This document shows, one piece after another, positions 24,425 through 34,279 of a DNA stretch of 39,737 nt; the first letter of the stretch is position 1, and each line of letters opens with the position of its first letter. Made by a program: the position numbers and the translations under genes. Source of the DNA: Actinomycetes bacterium (GTDB taxonomy: Bacteria; Actinomycetota; Acidimicrobiia; Acidimicrobiales; Ilumatobacteraceae); assembly GCA_025359865.1 (NCBI GenBank), contig JANYDH010000162.1, forward strand, positions 1 through 39,737, written 5' to 3'. The notes below the pieces were generated by a model that did not search any database, was not told the origin of the DNA, and saw only the letters and a list, made by a program, of their open reading frames with translations.

Positions 24425-24792
24425 AGTTGTTCCTCCATGAGTGCGCGGAGCGCGGCGAGTGCCCTGCTCGTTTGTGCCTTGATCGTGCCGATTGCGTGTC
24501 GTTCGTTGACCCGTCGGCGGTGGCGAGAGCGCACTTCGTTGATGACTGCTCGCCGAAGGTAGAGCACGGGATCAGACACCTCACCGCGTCGCCATTTCGG
24601 GAGCACCCGGGCGAAGACCTCGGCCGTGATCTCCTCGGCGACTTCTGGCTTGCCTGACAGCATCAACGCAAGTCGGTAGATGGCAGCCTGACGTTCGACA
24701 AACAAGTCGGAGTACAAGTGGTCACTCAGAACCAGTGGGATCGACGATGTCGCAGATACTGGGATGGAGAGATTGGTCGCGGGATGCGTCAC
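24421..24792 (-). pseudogene. ECF sigma-70 factor with internal deletion
   Basis: A 123-aa ECF-type sigma factor. Region 2 is clear: RLALMLSGKPEVAEEITAEV, then FARVLPKW and VLYLRRAVINEVRSRHRRR. Normally a linker and the region 4 helix-turn-helix follow, but here VNERHAI is joined in frame to GTIKAQTSRALAALRALMEE, the last helix of region 4. About 40-50 residues are missing, including the first part of the -35-binding HTH. It is coupled to a membrane protein like a normal sigma/anti-sigma pair but is probably inactive. Confidence 0.65.
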
Positions 24793-25048
24793 GCCTCTAC
24801 AGACTCCCGAGCTCGGTGCGAGGTTTCACGGAACTGCTCGACCAAGGGCTCGCGGGAGAGTCGCGGCCCCAACGTAGGACGACTCGGCCGTTGGCATGCA
24901 CGGTATCGGGTCGAATCCCGGTTATCCGAGCCGTCTCCCCAGCGTGGTCCGTCTCGGAGCCTCGAGCCATCTGCCCGATGGGCCGGCACCACGTCTCATG
25001 AACAGTGCCACGCGCGCGGGGTCACCGCTTTTAGCGTTGCCCGTTCGA

Positions 25049-25413
25049 CTAGGTCACGAAGGGCATGTTGACTATTACTCCGGGGATCTCGATCGTCACG
25101 TCGCCGTTCTGCTCAGCCTTTCGTACTTCGGTCGCTGACTTCAGTTCGCGCGCCTGTCCCGGGTCAACCCAAGTCACTAGGTGAATGGACCGCACGGGCG
25201 TGTACTGGGCGTCTCCCGGCGGATACGGAAACACATCGGGTCGCAATCCCAGTTCCCCATGCCTGTCGGGCCATTGGCGAAGACGTAGACGGGGGCGGTG
25301 ATGCTTTCGGGTACCTCCGCCAATGACGGGACAAACAGCACTGGCGAGCTCACCAGTGCCAGCGACAAACCGGCCACGAGCACAGCGGCATTCCGAGAAA
25401 TGAAGGGGCGCAT
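25049..25413 (-). pseudogene. Small secreted protein gene with a frameshift
   Basis: From ATG 25413 a signal peptide is evident (MRPFISRNAAVLVAGLSLAL, then VSSPVLFV) followed by ITAPVYVFANGPTGMGNW. The frame then breaks near 25247-25256; in the next frame the protein goes on as LRPDVFPYPPGDAQYTPVRS, IHLVTWVDPGQARELK and ends at 25049. A one-base change would restore about 121 aa. No family is recognised. The intact ancestor would be exported. Confidence 0.5.
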
Positions 25414-25575
25414 TGGGTTACGCCTCAAGATGAGTGGTTTCTTGTGGTCACACGATGCCCGGTCAATGTGGAGATCATGTGGAGAATGCATGTTCGCGGT
25501 GGTCGCCGACGTGGACGCCAGCCGCGTCGTCATCGCCAACGGTCGCCGGAATACGGCGGCTACATTGCACGGCGA

Positions 25576-26094
25576 ATGATTCTCATCGGACGACGACACT
25601 TCTGCACCGCGTTCGGCGCCAGCGTCGTCGGCTTGGCCGTCGTGCTGGTGGGCTGCTCGAGCAACGACGGCAACACTTCCTCAGCGCCCCCCACGACGGC
25701 CGACGCTGGCGGTGTGTTGGCCGGTTTGTCGTTGCAGGTCCGGCGCGACCCTGGTTGAAGCTGTTGCTCAGCGTGGGTCGTGTACCTGCAGTCGAACGGT
25801 GCCATGGTCGATGTGACCGACGATCCTGGGCGAGCCGAGTTCCGGGCGTCCCTGGGCGTTCCCGACAGCGCGGCCTCGTGCCATACGGCCGTGGTCGACG
25901 GCTACGCGATCGAGGGACATGTACCTGCCGAGGCGATCCGACGACTACTCACGGAGCGCCCCGACGCCACCGGACTGGCATTGCCCGGCATGCCCGTTGA
26001 GGCTCCAGGAATGGGCGGCGAGGCAGCGAGTTGGGCAGATCAACCGGTGTTCCTGGTACGCCGTGATGGGTCGCTCTCAGGCTTTTCGTACTGA
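25576..26094 (+). pseudogene. DUF411-type lipoprotein, frameshifted
   Basis: The N-terminal frame (ATG 25576) has a signal peptide with lipobox (VVLVGCSS) and ends at 25758. A later frame (to 26094) is a DUF411 domain: WVVYLQSNGAMVDVTDDPGR, LGVPDSAASCHTAVVDGYAI, EGHVPAEAIRRLL and LALPGMPVEAPGM. DUF411 proteins carry a CGCC-type metal site at the join; here only CCSAW survives across two frame changes, so part of that site is deleted. DUF411 genes are often linked to copper handling; no copper gene lies nearby. Confidence 0.65.
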
Positions 26095-26231
26095 CGCAGT
26101 CATCCGCCGTTGGAGGAGCCGCGAAGTGGGCGCAGGCGCCCTGTACGCCAGCGCATCGTTCGACAAGGGTGAGTGACCGACGGTTTGGTCAAGCCACGGT
26201 CGACATCGCGAGGATCCGGCTCCGTGATCGG

Positions 26232-26317
26232 CTCGGATCTGGAACGTATCACCCCTCTGATTTAGAAAGATAAAGCCCTCGGATCTGGAACGTAGAGTGG
26301 CTCGGATCTGGAAAGTA
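26232..26317 (+). repeat. Four direct repeats at exact 23-bp spacing
   Basis: CTCGGATCTGGAACGTA starts at 26232 and 26278; CTCGGATCTGGAAAGTA at 26301; a degenerate CTCTGATTTAGAAAGAT at 26255. All starts are 23 bp apart. The last copy ends one base before the start codon of the DUF4143-type gene. An operator array or a multi-copy protein-binding site is the likely role; this is not a CRISPR (units too short, spacers 6 bp). Confidence 0.85.
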
Positions 26318-26318
26318 G

Positions 26319-27025
26319 ATGGCCTTTGCTGGTGCAATGCTCTTTCCGTCGATCGACCGTCGGATCCTGTCGATCGTCGAGGATCGGCTGGCTGACGCAC
26401 CGGTCGTGGTGCTGCAGGGTGCGCGTTCTGTTGGCAAGTCCACCGTGCTCGCCGAACTCGCCCGCCGTCATGACGTCGAGATCACCGATCTCGACGATGT
26501 CGTCGTCCGCGCTCGGGTGCAGGCGTCGCAGTCGGACGCTGTACGGGGGCCGTCACCGGTCTGCATCGATGAGCACCAGCATGTGCCCGAACTGCTGCAG
26601 GCGATCAAGGCTGAGTTGAACCGACAGCACGACAACGGCCGGTGGCTCCTCACCGGCTCTGCTTCGTTCTGGGCGATGCCTCGCGGTACCCAGGCTCTCA
26701 CGGTGACAACTACACCCGCCTCCTCGAAGCGCTGTTCCTCATCCGTCGACTGTCGGCATGGGGGCGGACACTGCGATCCAGGACTGCGCATTCGCCGAAG
26801 CTGCATGTCGTCGACTCCGGTCTCGCTGCGTACTTACTCGGTATCACGCCCGAGAATCTAGAAGTCGACACCAAGGCGCTGCGTGGTCTTGTAGCGCTGC
26901 GTGACAGCCTCGGCGACCAATTCCGCGCCGGATATTTCCTCAACACCGGCAGCGAGGCATACCAGATCGACGACCGCATCTTCGTCTGTCCCATCGACCG
27001 GCTGTGGCAGACCAACGGCACGTGA
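26319..27025 (+). pseudogene. Decayed DUF4143 AAA ATPase
   Basis: The first frame (ATG 26319) has Walker A VVVLQGARSVGKSTV, Walker B VCIDEHQHVPE and RWLLTGSASFWAMP. After about residue 125 the sequence jumps, in another frame, to NYTRLLEALFLIRRLSAWGR, SPKLHVVDSGLAAYLLG, then straight to EVDTKALRGLVALRDSLGDQ and QIDDRIFVCPIDRLW. Two stretches of the normal ~400-aa protein are missing: the middle, and the part holding the PD-(D/E)XK core. It is related to but clearly distinct from the intact copy at 22132-23415. Confidence 0.8.
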
Positions 27026-27189
27026 CGAAGCCGGTCACAGCCGGTTCGCGCCTCGCAGTGCTGAGGCCAGCGATCTCCGCGATTACTGGGCGCTCGGGCG
27101 AGCGAGGATGACGGGCCACCGAACTCCCCGAGCTGTTTGATGCGTATCACCGGACCAGTTCATCGAAGTGGCGCTGCCGCTGCTACGAA

Positions 27190-29184
27190 TCAGGTTGACG
27201 GAGGGGTGAGCTCGTATTTCAGCTCCGGACGGCCGATTGCGTCGAAGATCAAGTTGGAGTAGAACATCGCCGGCTCGACGCCGTTGCAGGCAATGTGGAT
27301 GCCGTCCTTACACAGCTTGGTGCCCGCCGACGCGGTCTCCCAGTCGGCGATGGTCACCCACGGGTACCGGGCAGGCAGTGCCCGGATCCGTTCGTTGTTC
27401 TTGGTCGCCCAGTCCGTAGGGGCCTTGATCGTGAGGAAGACGACAGTGGGCGTATCGGCTTGAGGTAGGGCCGCCATCATGCGGTCGTAGGTCTCGCTAC
27501 TGACACTGCCATTCGTTCCGGACTGGATCACCACGGTGCGCCCAATGGTGCCTGCCGCGCGGTACTGCTCGAGCAATTCGGCCGCTTGTGTGCCTGAGCG
27601 GCTCTCTTCGGCGTCGACGTGCAGTCCGCCAGCCTCGAGATCTGCCTTGGCACCGAGCATCACCGACTCACCGATCGCCAACGGAGGCAATGTCGCCACA
27701 TCGATGGTCGTACTGGTACTGGTGCTCGCTGCATCTGGCGTGGTCGCACCCGGCAGGGTAGGTGAGGCTGTGACCGCCACGGTGGCTGGCGGTGCCGTGG
27801 TATCGGTTGCGTGACCGGCAGCGATGCTGCACGCGACATCGCCCACGCACAGGTTGTCGGCAACGGCGAAGCTGTAGACCGCTGTTGCCGTCAGGCCGGC
27901 AACGCTCACGATGATCACGGTGAGGTTGCGGCGTTGAACGCGACTTGTGGGATTCGTGGAGTTTGCTTCGCTGAGGACCTCGCGCAGCCGACCCTTGCGA
28001 ATCGGCGTTTCGATGAACCGGTAGCTTGCCTCGGTGATCGGCAGCGCAATGGCCATCGCCAGTACGAACTGTCCGACCGACAGTGGCACCCCGGCGAACT
28101 CGCGGATGATCTGATAGATCGGCCAGTGATACAGGTACAATCCGTAGCTGCGCGTACCGATCCACCGCAGCAGGGGATTGCCGAGCAGCGTTCCGGTCGC
28201 AGCGAGTTGGTGTGTTGCTGCGGCGATGACCAACACGGTGGCGATGCCGGTGAGGAAGAATCCGCCACGGAACAACCACGGGTCGAACCGGATACCGAAC
28301 TCGGTGCCCCGTTCCGACAGCGTGAGTTTCCACATCAGCAGGGCGATCACGGCCAGGCCGCCTCCGGCGAGCAGATCGAGTTGGCGACCCTTGTCACGAA
28401 GCGGCCCGCGCAGGATGGCGACAGGCCGCCACACCATGGCGAACGCTGCACCCATCATCAGGCCGCCTGCGCGGCTGAACGTACCGAGGTACAGCGCCTC
28501 GTTGATGTTGACGCAGCGACCGAAGATGGTCCAGTAGCCGTGCATCGCCTCGGAGCTGCACTTCACCGCAATGTCACCGCTCGCGTAGAGAACGCCCACC
28601 GCAAGCGCGATGGTGACGCTGACGCCGAACAGCCACAGCGCCACTCGAGGGAGGCGGGTACTGGCCCGGGCAAGGATCAGCATCATCACCAACGGCCACA
28701 ACAGGTAGAACTGCTCCTCGACTGCCAGCGACCAGAGATGGCGAAGCGGAGCGAACGCCTCGCCAGCGGTGTAGCCCTGGCCGACAAGGATCTGGTACCA
28801 GTTACTGCCGTAGAAGATTCCTGCAAGGAAGTCGCCACGGGTCTGACCCTGGGGGCGGGGATGAAAGATCGCCATGTACACCGCAAGGCCACTGAGCATC
28901 ACGAAAACTGCCGGCAGCAGGCGCCGGAAGCGGCGGAACCAGAAGCTGCGCAGATCGACACGGCGATCGCGTTCGTACTCGCCGACCAGCAGCAACGTGA
29001 TCAGGTAGCCGCTGATGACGAAGAACACCTCGACACCGAGGAACCCTCCGCTCAGCCAGGCGTGGTTCGCGTGGTACACCATCACCGCGACGACAGCGAG
29101 CGCGCGAAGTCCGTCGAGCCCGGGCAGGTACGGCACGCGACTGAGTTCGGCGCGCCCAGAACGGGCCGTCTGGATCTGGACCAT
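27190..29184 (-). CDS. OafA/YrhL-type acyltransferase with SGNH-like C-terminus
   Basis: A 664-aa membrane O-acyltransferase. Residues ~15-390 are an acyltransferase-3 domain with about ten membrane segments; the signature YLPGLDGLRALAVVAVMVYH is at the N-terminus and FFVISGYLIT follows. A Thr/Ala-rich linker (~450-490) leads to an SGNH hydrolase-like domain ending the protein, with IGESVMLGA, VVIQSGTNG and DGIHIACNG blocks. The first block has Glu where Asp is usual (GDS). It probably transfers acyl groups to a cell-wall or surface polysaccharide. GGAGCC precedes the ATG. It is divergent from the EF-G2 gene and marks the return to ordinary chromosome. Confidence 0.9.
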   Translation of the reverse strand: MVQIQTARSGRAELSRVPYLPGLDGLRALAVVAVMVYHANHAWLSGGFLGVEVFFVISGYLITLLLVGEYERDRRVDLRSFWFRRFRRLLPAVFVMLSGLAVYMAIFHPRPQGQTRGDFLAGIFYGSNWYQILVGQGYTAGEAFAPLRHLWSLAVEEQFYLLWPLVMMLILARASTRLPRVALWLFGVSVTIALAVGVLYASGDIAVKCSSEAMHGYWTIFGRCVNINEALYLGTFSRAGGLMMGAAFAMVWRPVAILRGPLRDKGRQLDLLAGGGLAVIALLMWKLTLSERGTEFGIRFDPWLFRGGFFLTGIATVLVIAAATHQLAATGTLLGNPLLRWIGTRSYGLYLYHWPIYQIIREFAGVPLSVGQFVLAMAIALPITEASYRFIETPIRKGRLREVLSEANSTNPTSRVQRRNLTVIIVSVAGLTATAVYSFAVADNLCVGDVACSIAAGHATDTTAPPATVAVTASPTLPGATTPDAASTSTSTTIDVATLPPLAIGESVMLGAKADLEAGGLHVDAEESRSGTQAAELLEQYRAAGTIGRTVVIQSGTNGSVSSETYDRMMAALPQADTPTVVFLTIKAPTDWATKNNERIRALPARYPWVTIADWETASAGTKLCKDGIHIACNGVEPAMFYSNLIFDAIGRPELKYELTPPST

Positions 29185-29323
29185 GGAGGCTCCAGTATCG
29201 CAACTCGCGTGGCCAGACCCGACGCCAGTGTCGAGGATCCGTGGATGATCTGACTTGTGGCCCTATTCAGCGGTCGTTGCCGGGGCTACCGTCGGCCACA
29301 ACGATCGGGAATGGGGTACGCGA

Positions 29324-31420
29324 GTGAAGAGCTATCCAACGGACAGAATCCGCAATGTGGTGTTGGTGGGACACGGTGGTGCGGGTAAGACCACACTTGC
29401 CGAGGCGCTGCTGGCACGCTCGGGTGCGGTCACACGCGCTGGCCGCGTGGACGACGGAACCAGCCTGCTCGACACCGAACCCGAAGCAGTGAAACGACGG
29501 ATGTCGTTGTCGTTGGCGATCGCCCCGATCGAATGGTCCTCAAGCAACGGTCAGAGCTACAAGATCAACCTGATCGATGCGCCGGGTTATGCGGATTTCG
29601 TCGGCGAGGTCGATGCCGCGCTTGCGGTTGCGGATCTTGCCGTGTTCGTCATCAGTGCCGTCGAAGGCGTGGAGGTGCAGACCGAGGTGCTCTGGCGCCG
29701 TGTGCTTACCCGTGGCATCCCGCGGATGGTTTTCGTCAACAAAGAGGACAAAGACCGGGCGGACTTCCACCGAGTACTTGATCAACTGACCACGTTGTTC
29801 GGCCCTGGTTTCGCGCCGCTCGAGCTTCCCCTCGGTGAAGCGGCCAGTTTGCACGGACTAGCCGACGTGCTGAGTGAGGAGGCATTCGAGTACGAGCCAG
29901 GCGGCACCCATCACATCGAGCAGATGCCTGCGGACGTGGCCGCCGAGGAGCACCGGTTGCACGATTCGGTCATCGAAGAGATCGTTGCCAGCGACGATGA
30001 TCAACTCGAGCGCTACCTATCGGGTGATGTTCCGTCGGTCGTCGAATTGGAACGCGCGCTTGCCAAGCAGGTGCTGGCCGGCGAAGAGGTTCCGGTACTG
30101 CTCGGGTCTGCCATCACCGGTGTCGGTGTCGATCGGCTGGCCGACTTCATCTGCCAGCTCGGGCCTTCGCCTGCCGACCGGCCGGTCATGGTGCACGCTG
30201 GCGATGGCGAGATTGCGGTGCCGGCTGACGCAGGTGCAGCAGCATTGCTCTACGTGTTCAAGACGGTTGCCGATCCGTTCGTGGGGCAGCTCTCGCTGTT
30301 CAAGGTGATCTCCGGCACGGTCACTACCGATGATCACCTCGTCAACGCGCGCAGTGGCGTCGACGAACGCCTCCACGGGCTGTTCACGCTACGCGGGAAG
30401 GATCAGACCCCGGTTGCGAGCATCGTCGCCGGAGACATCGCAGCCGTTGCCAAGCTGAGCGACGTGCGCACGTTCGACACGTTGGCTCCAAGGGGCATGC
30501 CGGTCCGAGTGGTTACTGCACCGTTGCCGGCTGCGATGTATGGAATGGCGATCGTGCCGCACACTCAGATCGATGACGACAAGTTGGGTAATGCACTCAC
30601 GCGGCTGCAGGCGGAGGATCCGGTGCTCATCGTGCAGCGCTCCGCTGAAACGCATCAGACCGTACTGCGCGGTGTTGGTGACACACACCTCGCAGTGGCA
30701 CTCGAACGGCTGTCCCGCAAGTTCGGTGTCAACGTCGATACTGCCGAGGTGCAGGTCGCATACCGCGAGACCGTCATCGGCACGGCCGAGGCCGAAGGCA
30801 AGGTCAAAAAGCAGAGCGGCGGGCACGGCCAGTACGCCGTTGCCAACCTTCGTATTGCACCGCTGGCGCGCGGTGAGGGGTTTCGATTCGTCGATGCGGT
30901 GGTGGGCGGAACGATTCCGCGAAACTACATTCCGGCCGTGCAGCGTGGCATCGAAGACACGATGGTCCACGGCGGCGTACACGGGTTCCCAGTGGTCGAT
31001 GTGCAAGTCGAGTGTTACGACGGCAAGTTCCACTCTGTCGACTCCAGCGAGATGGCGTTCCGAGCAGCTGCAGCGCACGGATTCATCGAAGCAATCGGGC
31101 GGGCCGGTGTGGCGGTACTCGAACCGATTTCGCTGTTGAAGGTGACCGTGCCGTCGTCGCATCAGGGTGAGGTGATGGGCGACATCACGGCACGCCGCGG
31201 CCGGGTGCATGCGACCGACTCACTCGACCTCGCCGACCCCACCGATCTTGCTGAGCAAGAGATCCATGCGTTGGTGCCCACCAGTGAACTCGGTCGGTAC
31301 GCAGTCGACCTGCGGTCGATGACGGGTGGCCGGGGACGGTTCACCCAAGACCATCATCACTACGACGTGCTACCCACGCATCTGCTCGACAAGGCAAAAA
31401 AGACGCTGGCCAAGACGTAG
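29324..31420 (+). CDS. fusA2: Elongation factor G-like protein EF-G2
   Basis: A 698-aa translational GTPase of the actinobacterial EF-G2 type. Motifs are [10 protein letters not shown] (G1), IDAPGYADF (G3), [12 protein letters not shown] (G4, with Glu where canonical EF-G has Met) and a full set of EF-G domains II-V, including [11 protein letters not shown] in domain IV. The switch I region lacks the typical RGIT segment, as expected for EF-G2. I prefer the GTG at 29324, giving [19 protein letters not shown]; the frame is open back to 29255. EF-G2 proteins are paralogues of uncertain role that do not replace EF-G. It is followed closely by the dioxygenase gene. Confidence 0.9.
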   Translation: MKSYPTDRIRNVVLVGHGGAGKTTLAEALLARSGAVTRAGRVDDGTSLLDTEPEAVKRRMSLSLAIAPIEWSSSNGQSYKINLIDAPGYADFVGEVDAALAVADLAVFVISAVEGVEVQTEVLWRRVLTRGIPRMVFVNKEDKDRADFHRVLDQLTTLFGPGFAPLELPLGEAASLHGLADVLSEEAFEYEPGGTHHIEQMPADVAAEEHRLHDSVIEEIVASDDDQLERYLSGDVPSVVELERALAKQVLAGEEVPVLLGSAITGVGVDRLADFICQLGPSPADRPVMVHAGDGEIAVPADAGAAALLYVFKTVADPFVGQLSLFKVISGTVTTDDHLVNARSGVDERLHGLFTLRGKDQTPVASIVAGDIAAVAKLSDVRTFDTLAPRGMPVRVVTAPLPAAMYGMAIVPHTQIDDDKLGNALTRLQAEDPVLIVQRSAETHQTVLRGVGDTHLAVALERLSRKFGVNVDTAEVQVAYRETVIGTAEAEGKVKKQSGGHGQYAVANLRIAPLARGEGFRFVDAVVGGTIPRNYIPAVQRGIEDTMVHGGVHGFPVVDVQVECYDGKFHSVDSSEMAFRAAAAHGFIEAIGRAGVAVLEPISLLKVTVPSSHQGEVMGDITARRGRVHATDSLDLADPTDLAEQEIHALVPTSELGRYAVDLRSMTGGRGRFTQDHHHYDVLPTHLLDKAKKTLAKT

Positions 31421-31443
31421 ACCCGGGCGGTACCTTGGCCGAC

Positions 31444-32286
31444 ATGGGAGACGAGCATCTCGGTGGCACAGCTTCCTATGGGGCGCGCCTCGACTTCTCC
31501 GAGGCGATGAGCTACGGCGACTACTTGCACCTCGACGATCTGCTTGCTGCACAGCACCCGCTCTCGCCGGATCACAACGAGTTGTTGTTCATCGTCGCCC
31601 ATCAGACCGGCGAACTGTGGATGAAGCTGATGCGTCACGAACTCGGTGCAGCGATCAGCGCGATCGCTGCCGATCGGTTGGCGCCGGCGTCGAAGATGTT
31701 GGCGCGGGTCAGTCGGATCATGGAGCAACTGGTGCAGTCATGGGATGTGCTCGCCACGATGACCCCACCGGAGTATTCGGCGATCAGGCCGTACCTGTCG
31801 AGCAGCAGCGGGTTTCAGAGTTGGCAGTACCGGTGCATCGAGTTTGCGGTCGGCAACAAGAACGCGGCGATGCTTGTGCCGCATGCGCACCGTGCGGATC
31901 TGCTCGACGTGGTCGATGCGGCGTTGCGTGCGCCGTCGCTGTACGACCAGGCCTTGCGGTTGTTGGCAGCGCGCGGGCTACCCGTGCCCGAAAGTCGCCT
32001 CGAGCGCGACTGGACCCAGCCATACCTGGCCGATGCGGGGGTTGAAGCGGCTTGGCTGGAGGTGTACCGCGACCCCACCGCGCACTGGGACCTCTACCAA
32101 CTCGGCGAAGAGCTCATCGATTTCGAGGATGCGTTCCGGCTGTGGAGATTTCGCCATGTCACCACCGTCGAGCGGGTGATCGGCTTCAAACGTGGTTCGG
32201 GCGGCACATCGGGTGTCGGATATCTGCGCAACATGCTCGATGTGGTGCTGTTTCCCGAGATCTGGTCCTTACGTACCTCCCTGTAG
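31444..32286 (+). CDS. kynA: Tryptophan 2,3-dioxygenase
   Basis: A 280-aa haem dioxygenase that opens the indole ring of L-tryptophan to N-formylkynurenine, the first step of the kynurenine pathway. Family signatures are [33 protein letters not shown] (substrate-site His), [12 protein letters not shown] and [20 protein letters not shown] (haem-ligand His region), ending FPEIWSLRT. Length matches bacterial enzymes. The ATG at 31444 is chosen; a TTG three codons earlier is possible. It starts 23 bp after the EF-G2 stop. No kynureninase or formamidase gene is in the window. Confidence 0.95.
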   Translation: MGDEHLGGTASYGARLDFSEAMSYGDYLHLDDLLAAQHPLSPDHNELLFIVAHQTGELWMKLMRHELGAAISAIAADRLAPASKMLARVSRIMEQLVQSWDVLATMTPPEYSAIRPYLSSSSGFQSWQYRCIEFAVGNKNAAMLVPHAHRADLLDVVDAALRAPSLYDQALRLLAARGLPVPESRLERDWTQPYLADAGVEAAWLEVYRDPTAHWDLYQLGEELIDFEDAFRLWRFRHVTTVERVIGFKRGSGGTSGVGYLRNMLDVVLFPEIWSLRTSL

Positions 32287-32308
32287 CCACCCTGTAGCCA
32301 CCCTGTAG
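32279..32308 (+). repeat. Tandem 11-bp repeat with stops in all frames
   Basis: CCCTGTAGCCA repeats at 32279 and 32290 with a partial third at 32301. The first TAG is the stop of the dioxygenase gene; the 11-bp period puts the next TAGs in the other two frames. Confidence 0.8.
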
Positions 32309-32482
32309 TGGTGCAAGTGGAGCACATGTGTCGATCCCGTGTCGATCGGATATCGATCAGGTGTCCTTCGGTACATGACCGGCGGTCTATGTCGAACACT
32401 GCCTCCGTAGGGCGGTACTGTTCCGGGCTTCACCGCCAAGCACCGACTCGCGCACGGGCAGCGCACTGGACAGGGAGTAGGC

Positions 32483-34207
32483 ATGGGAACGTTCGACATC
32501 GTCATCCGCGGTGGAACCGTGGTCGACGGCACTGGCGCGGTGCCTCGACGCGCCGACGTTGCGATCATCAACGACCACATCGTCGACGTGGCCACCGACA
32601 TCATCGGCAGCAGTGGGCGCGAGATCGACGCGACCGGCAAGCTGGTCACGCCCGGCTTCGTCGACATCCACACCCATCTCGATGCCCAACTGGCATGGGA
32701 CCCGATCGGGTCGAGCAGTTGCTGGCATGGTGTGACGAGTGTGGTGATGGGTAACTGCGGTGTCACGTTCGCCCCGTGTCGTCCCGAGGATCGGCCGTAC
32801 CTTGCCGAGCTGATGGAAAGCGTCGAAGACATTCCCCGTGATGCCATCCTCGACGGACTCGCCTGGGACTGGGTCACCTACGGCGAATACCTGGCAAGCA
32901 TGGGCCGGCTGCCGAAAGGCCCCAATGTCGGCGGCATGGTCGGCCACAGCGCGATGCGTCACTACGTGATGGGCGAGCGCGGACTCGATCCAGAGCCGGC
33001 TACCGCCGAAGACATCGCGGCGATGGCCGATCTGCTCGACGAGGCAATGCGCGGTGGTGCACTGGGGTTCAGTACCAGTCGAACGTTCTTACACAAGGTC
33101 CCCGACGGTCGTCCGGTTCCCGGCACGTATGCCACCGAAGACGAGCTGTACGCCTTTGCCGATGTACTTGGCCGCCACGGCGTCGGCGTGTTCGAGAGCG
33201 CCAGCCGCATCGGCGAGCGCGACCTTGCCGACGGAACCGAGTATCCCAAGACGCGCGCTGAACTGGCGTGGATGGGCGAGGTCAGCCGGCGTAGCGGTCG
33301 TCCGGTCAGCTTCGGGCTCACCCAGCACGACAGCCGTCCCGATCTGTATCAACGGGTGATCGATTTCGCCAAGCACGAGAACGCCACAGGGGCCGTCGTG
33401 CGCCCCCAGACCACGGCGCGCAGCGTCGGCATCTTGTTCAGTCTCGATACGCGCACGGTATTCGACCGCTCACCCTCCTGGCGTGAGTTACGCGATCTCG
33501 CCCCGGCTGCCCGATTGTGTGCCCTGCGCAATTCGGCAACCCGCCGTCGCCTCATCGACGAAGCCGACAAGAACGGCACCGGGATCGATCTCGACCAGCT
33601 GTTCGTCGTGACGCCACTTGTGGTGGGCGGCGGTGCCCGCTACGACCTTGACCCTGCGCTCAGCATTGGTGGCATTGCCCGCGAGCGTGGCATCAGCGGT
33701 GCCGCTGCATTCATCGAACTGCTCCTCGAGACCGACGGCACGCTCGTGTGTAGCTTTCCGTTCCTGAATCAACAACTCGACGCGGTCGAAGCAATGCTCG
33801 ATGATCCGCTGGTAACGCTTGGCCTTGCTGACGCTGGCGCTCATGTTGGACAGATCCTCGACGCGAGCCAGCCGACGTTCTTTCTCTCGTACTGGATTCG
33901 CGACCGGAAGCGGTGGAGCATCGAAGAGGGTATTCGCCGTCTCACCAGCGACACTGCCGATCTGTTCGGAATCCGTGATCGCGGTCGGCTCGTCCAAGGT
34001 GCGTTCGCCGATGTCAATGTCATCGACTTCGAAGCGCTCCAACTTCCGTCACCCAGCTATGTGCACGATTTCCCGCATGGCGCAGGCCGCTACGTGCAAG
34101 CTGCCACCGGGTACGACTACACGCTGGTCAACGGCCAAGTGTTCATGGATCACGGCCAGCACACCGGAGTGCTCGCCGGCCAAATGTTGCGTGGCCTGCC
34201 CGGCTGA
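32483..34207 (+). CDS. Amidohydrolase of the N-acyl-D-amino-acid deacylase family
   Basis: A 574-aa metal-dependent hydrolase of the D-aminoacylase type. It begins FDIVIRGGTVVDGTG, has the metal-binding PGFVDIHTHLDAQLAWDP (HxH), SVVMGNCGVTFAP with the cysteine typical of D-aminoacylases, and a late LGLADAGAHVGQI and TLVNGQVFMDHGQHTG. An AGGGAG site precedes the ATG. The substrate cannot be read from the sequence; N-acyl-D-amino acids or a related cyclic amide are usual in the family. It stands alone, about 200 bp after the dioxygenase gene and separated from it by short repeats. Confidence 0.88.
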   Translation: MGTFDIVIRGGTVVDGTGAVPRRADVAIINDHIVDVATDIIGSSGREIDATGKLVTPGFVDIHTHLDAQLAWDPIGSSSCWHGVTSVVMGNCGVTFAPCRPEDRPYLAELMESVEDIPRDAILDGLAWDWVTYGEYLASMGRLPKGPNVGGMVGHSAMRHYVMGERGLDPEPATAEDIAAMADLLDEAMRGGALGFSTSRTFLHKVPDGRPVPGTYATEDELYAFADVLGRHGVGVFESASRIGERDLADGTEYPKTRAELAWMGEVSRRSGRPVSFGLTQHDSRPDLYQRVIDFAKHENATGAVVRPQTTARSVGILFSLDTRTVFDRSPSWRELRDLAPAARLCALRNSATRRRLIDEADKNGTGIDLDQLFVVTPLVVGGGARYDLDPALSIGGIARERGISGAAAFIELLLETDGTLVCSFPFLNQQLDAVEAMLDDPLVTLGLADAGAHVGQILDASQPTFFLSYWIRDRKRWSIEEGIRRLTSDTADLFGIRDRGRLVQGAFADVNVIDFEALQLPSPSYVHDFPHGAGRYVQAATGYDYTLVNGQVFMDHGQHTGVLAGQMLRGLPG

Positions 34208-34279
34208 CCGCTCCGAGTCGTTCGCTGCCGCTGACGCGTCGTAGCTTGCTCTGCACACGTCGACGTTCCTGGGGGAATC

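Noticed and set aside
24895-24935. A T-arm-like CGGGTCGAATCCCGG suggesting a tRNA
   Set aside because: No anticodon arm, D-arm or pairing acceptor can be drawn around it.
26232-26317. A possible CRISPR array
   Set aside because: Units are 17 bp with only 6 bp between them, one copy is degenerate, and no cas gene is near; it looks like an operator array instead.
27811-29253. A 480-codon plus-strand open frame opposite the acyltransferase
   Set aside because: It has His/Glu/Gln-rich composition with no motif; it is the shadow of the membrane protein's codons.
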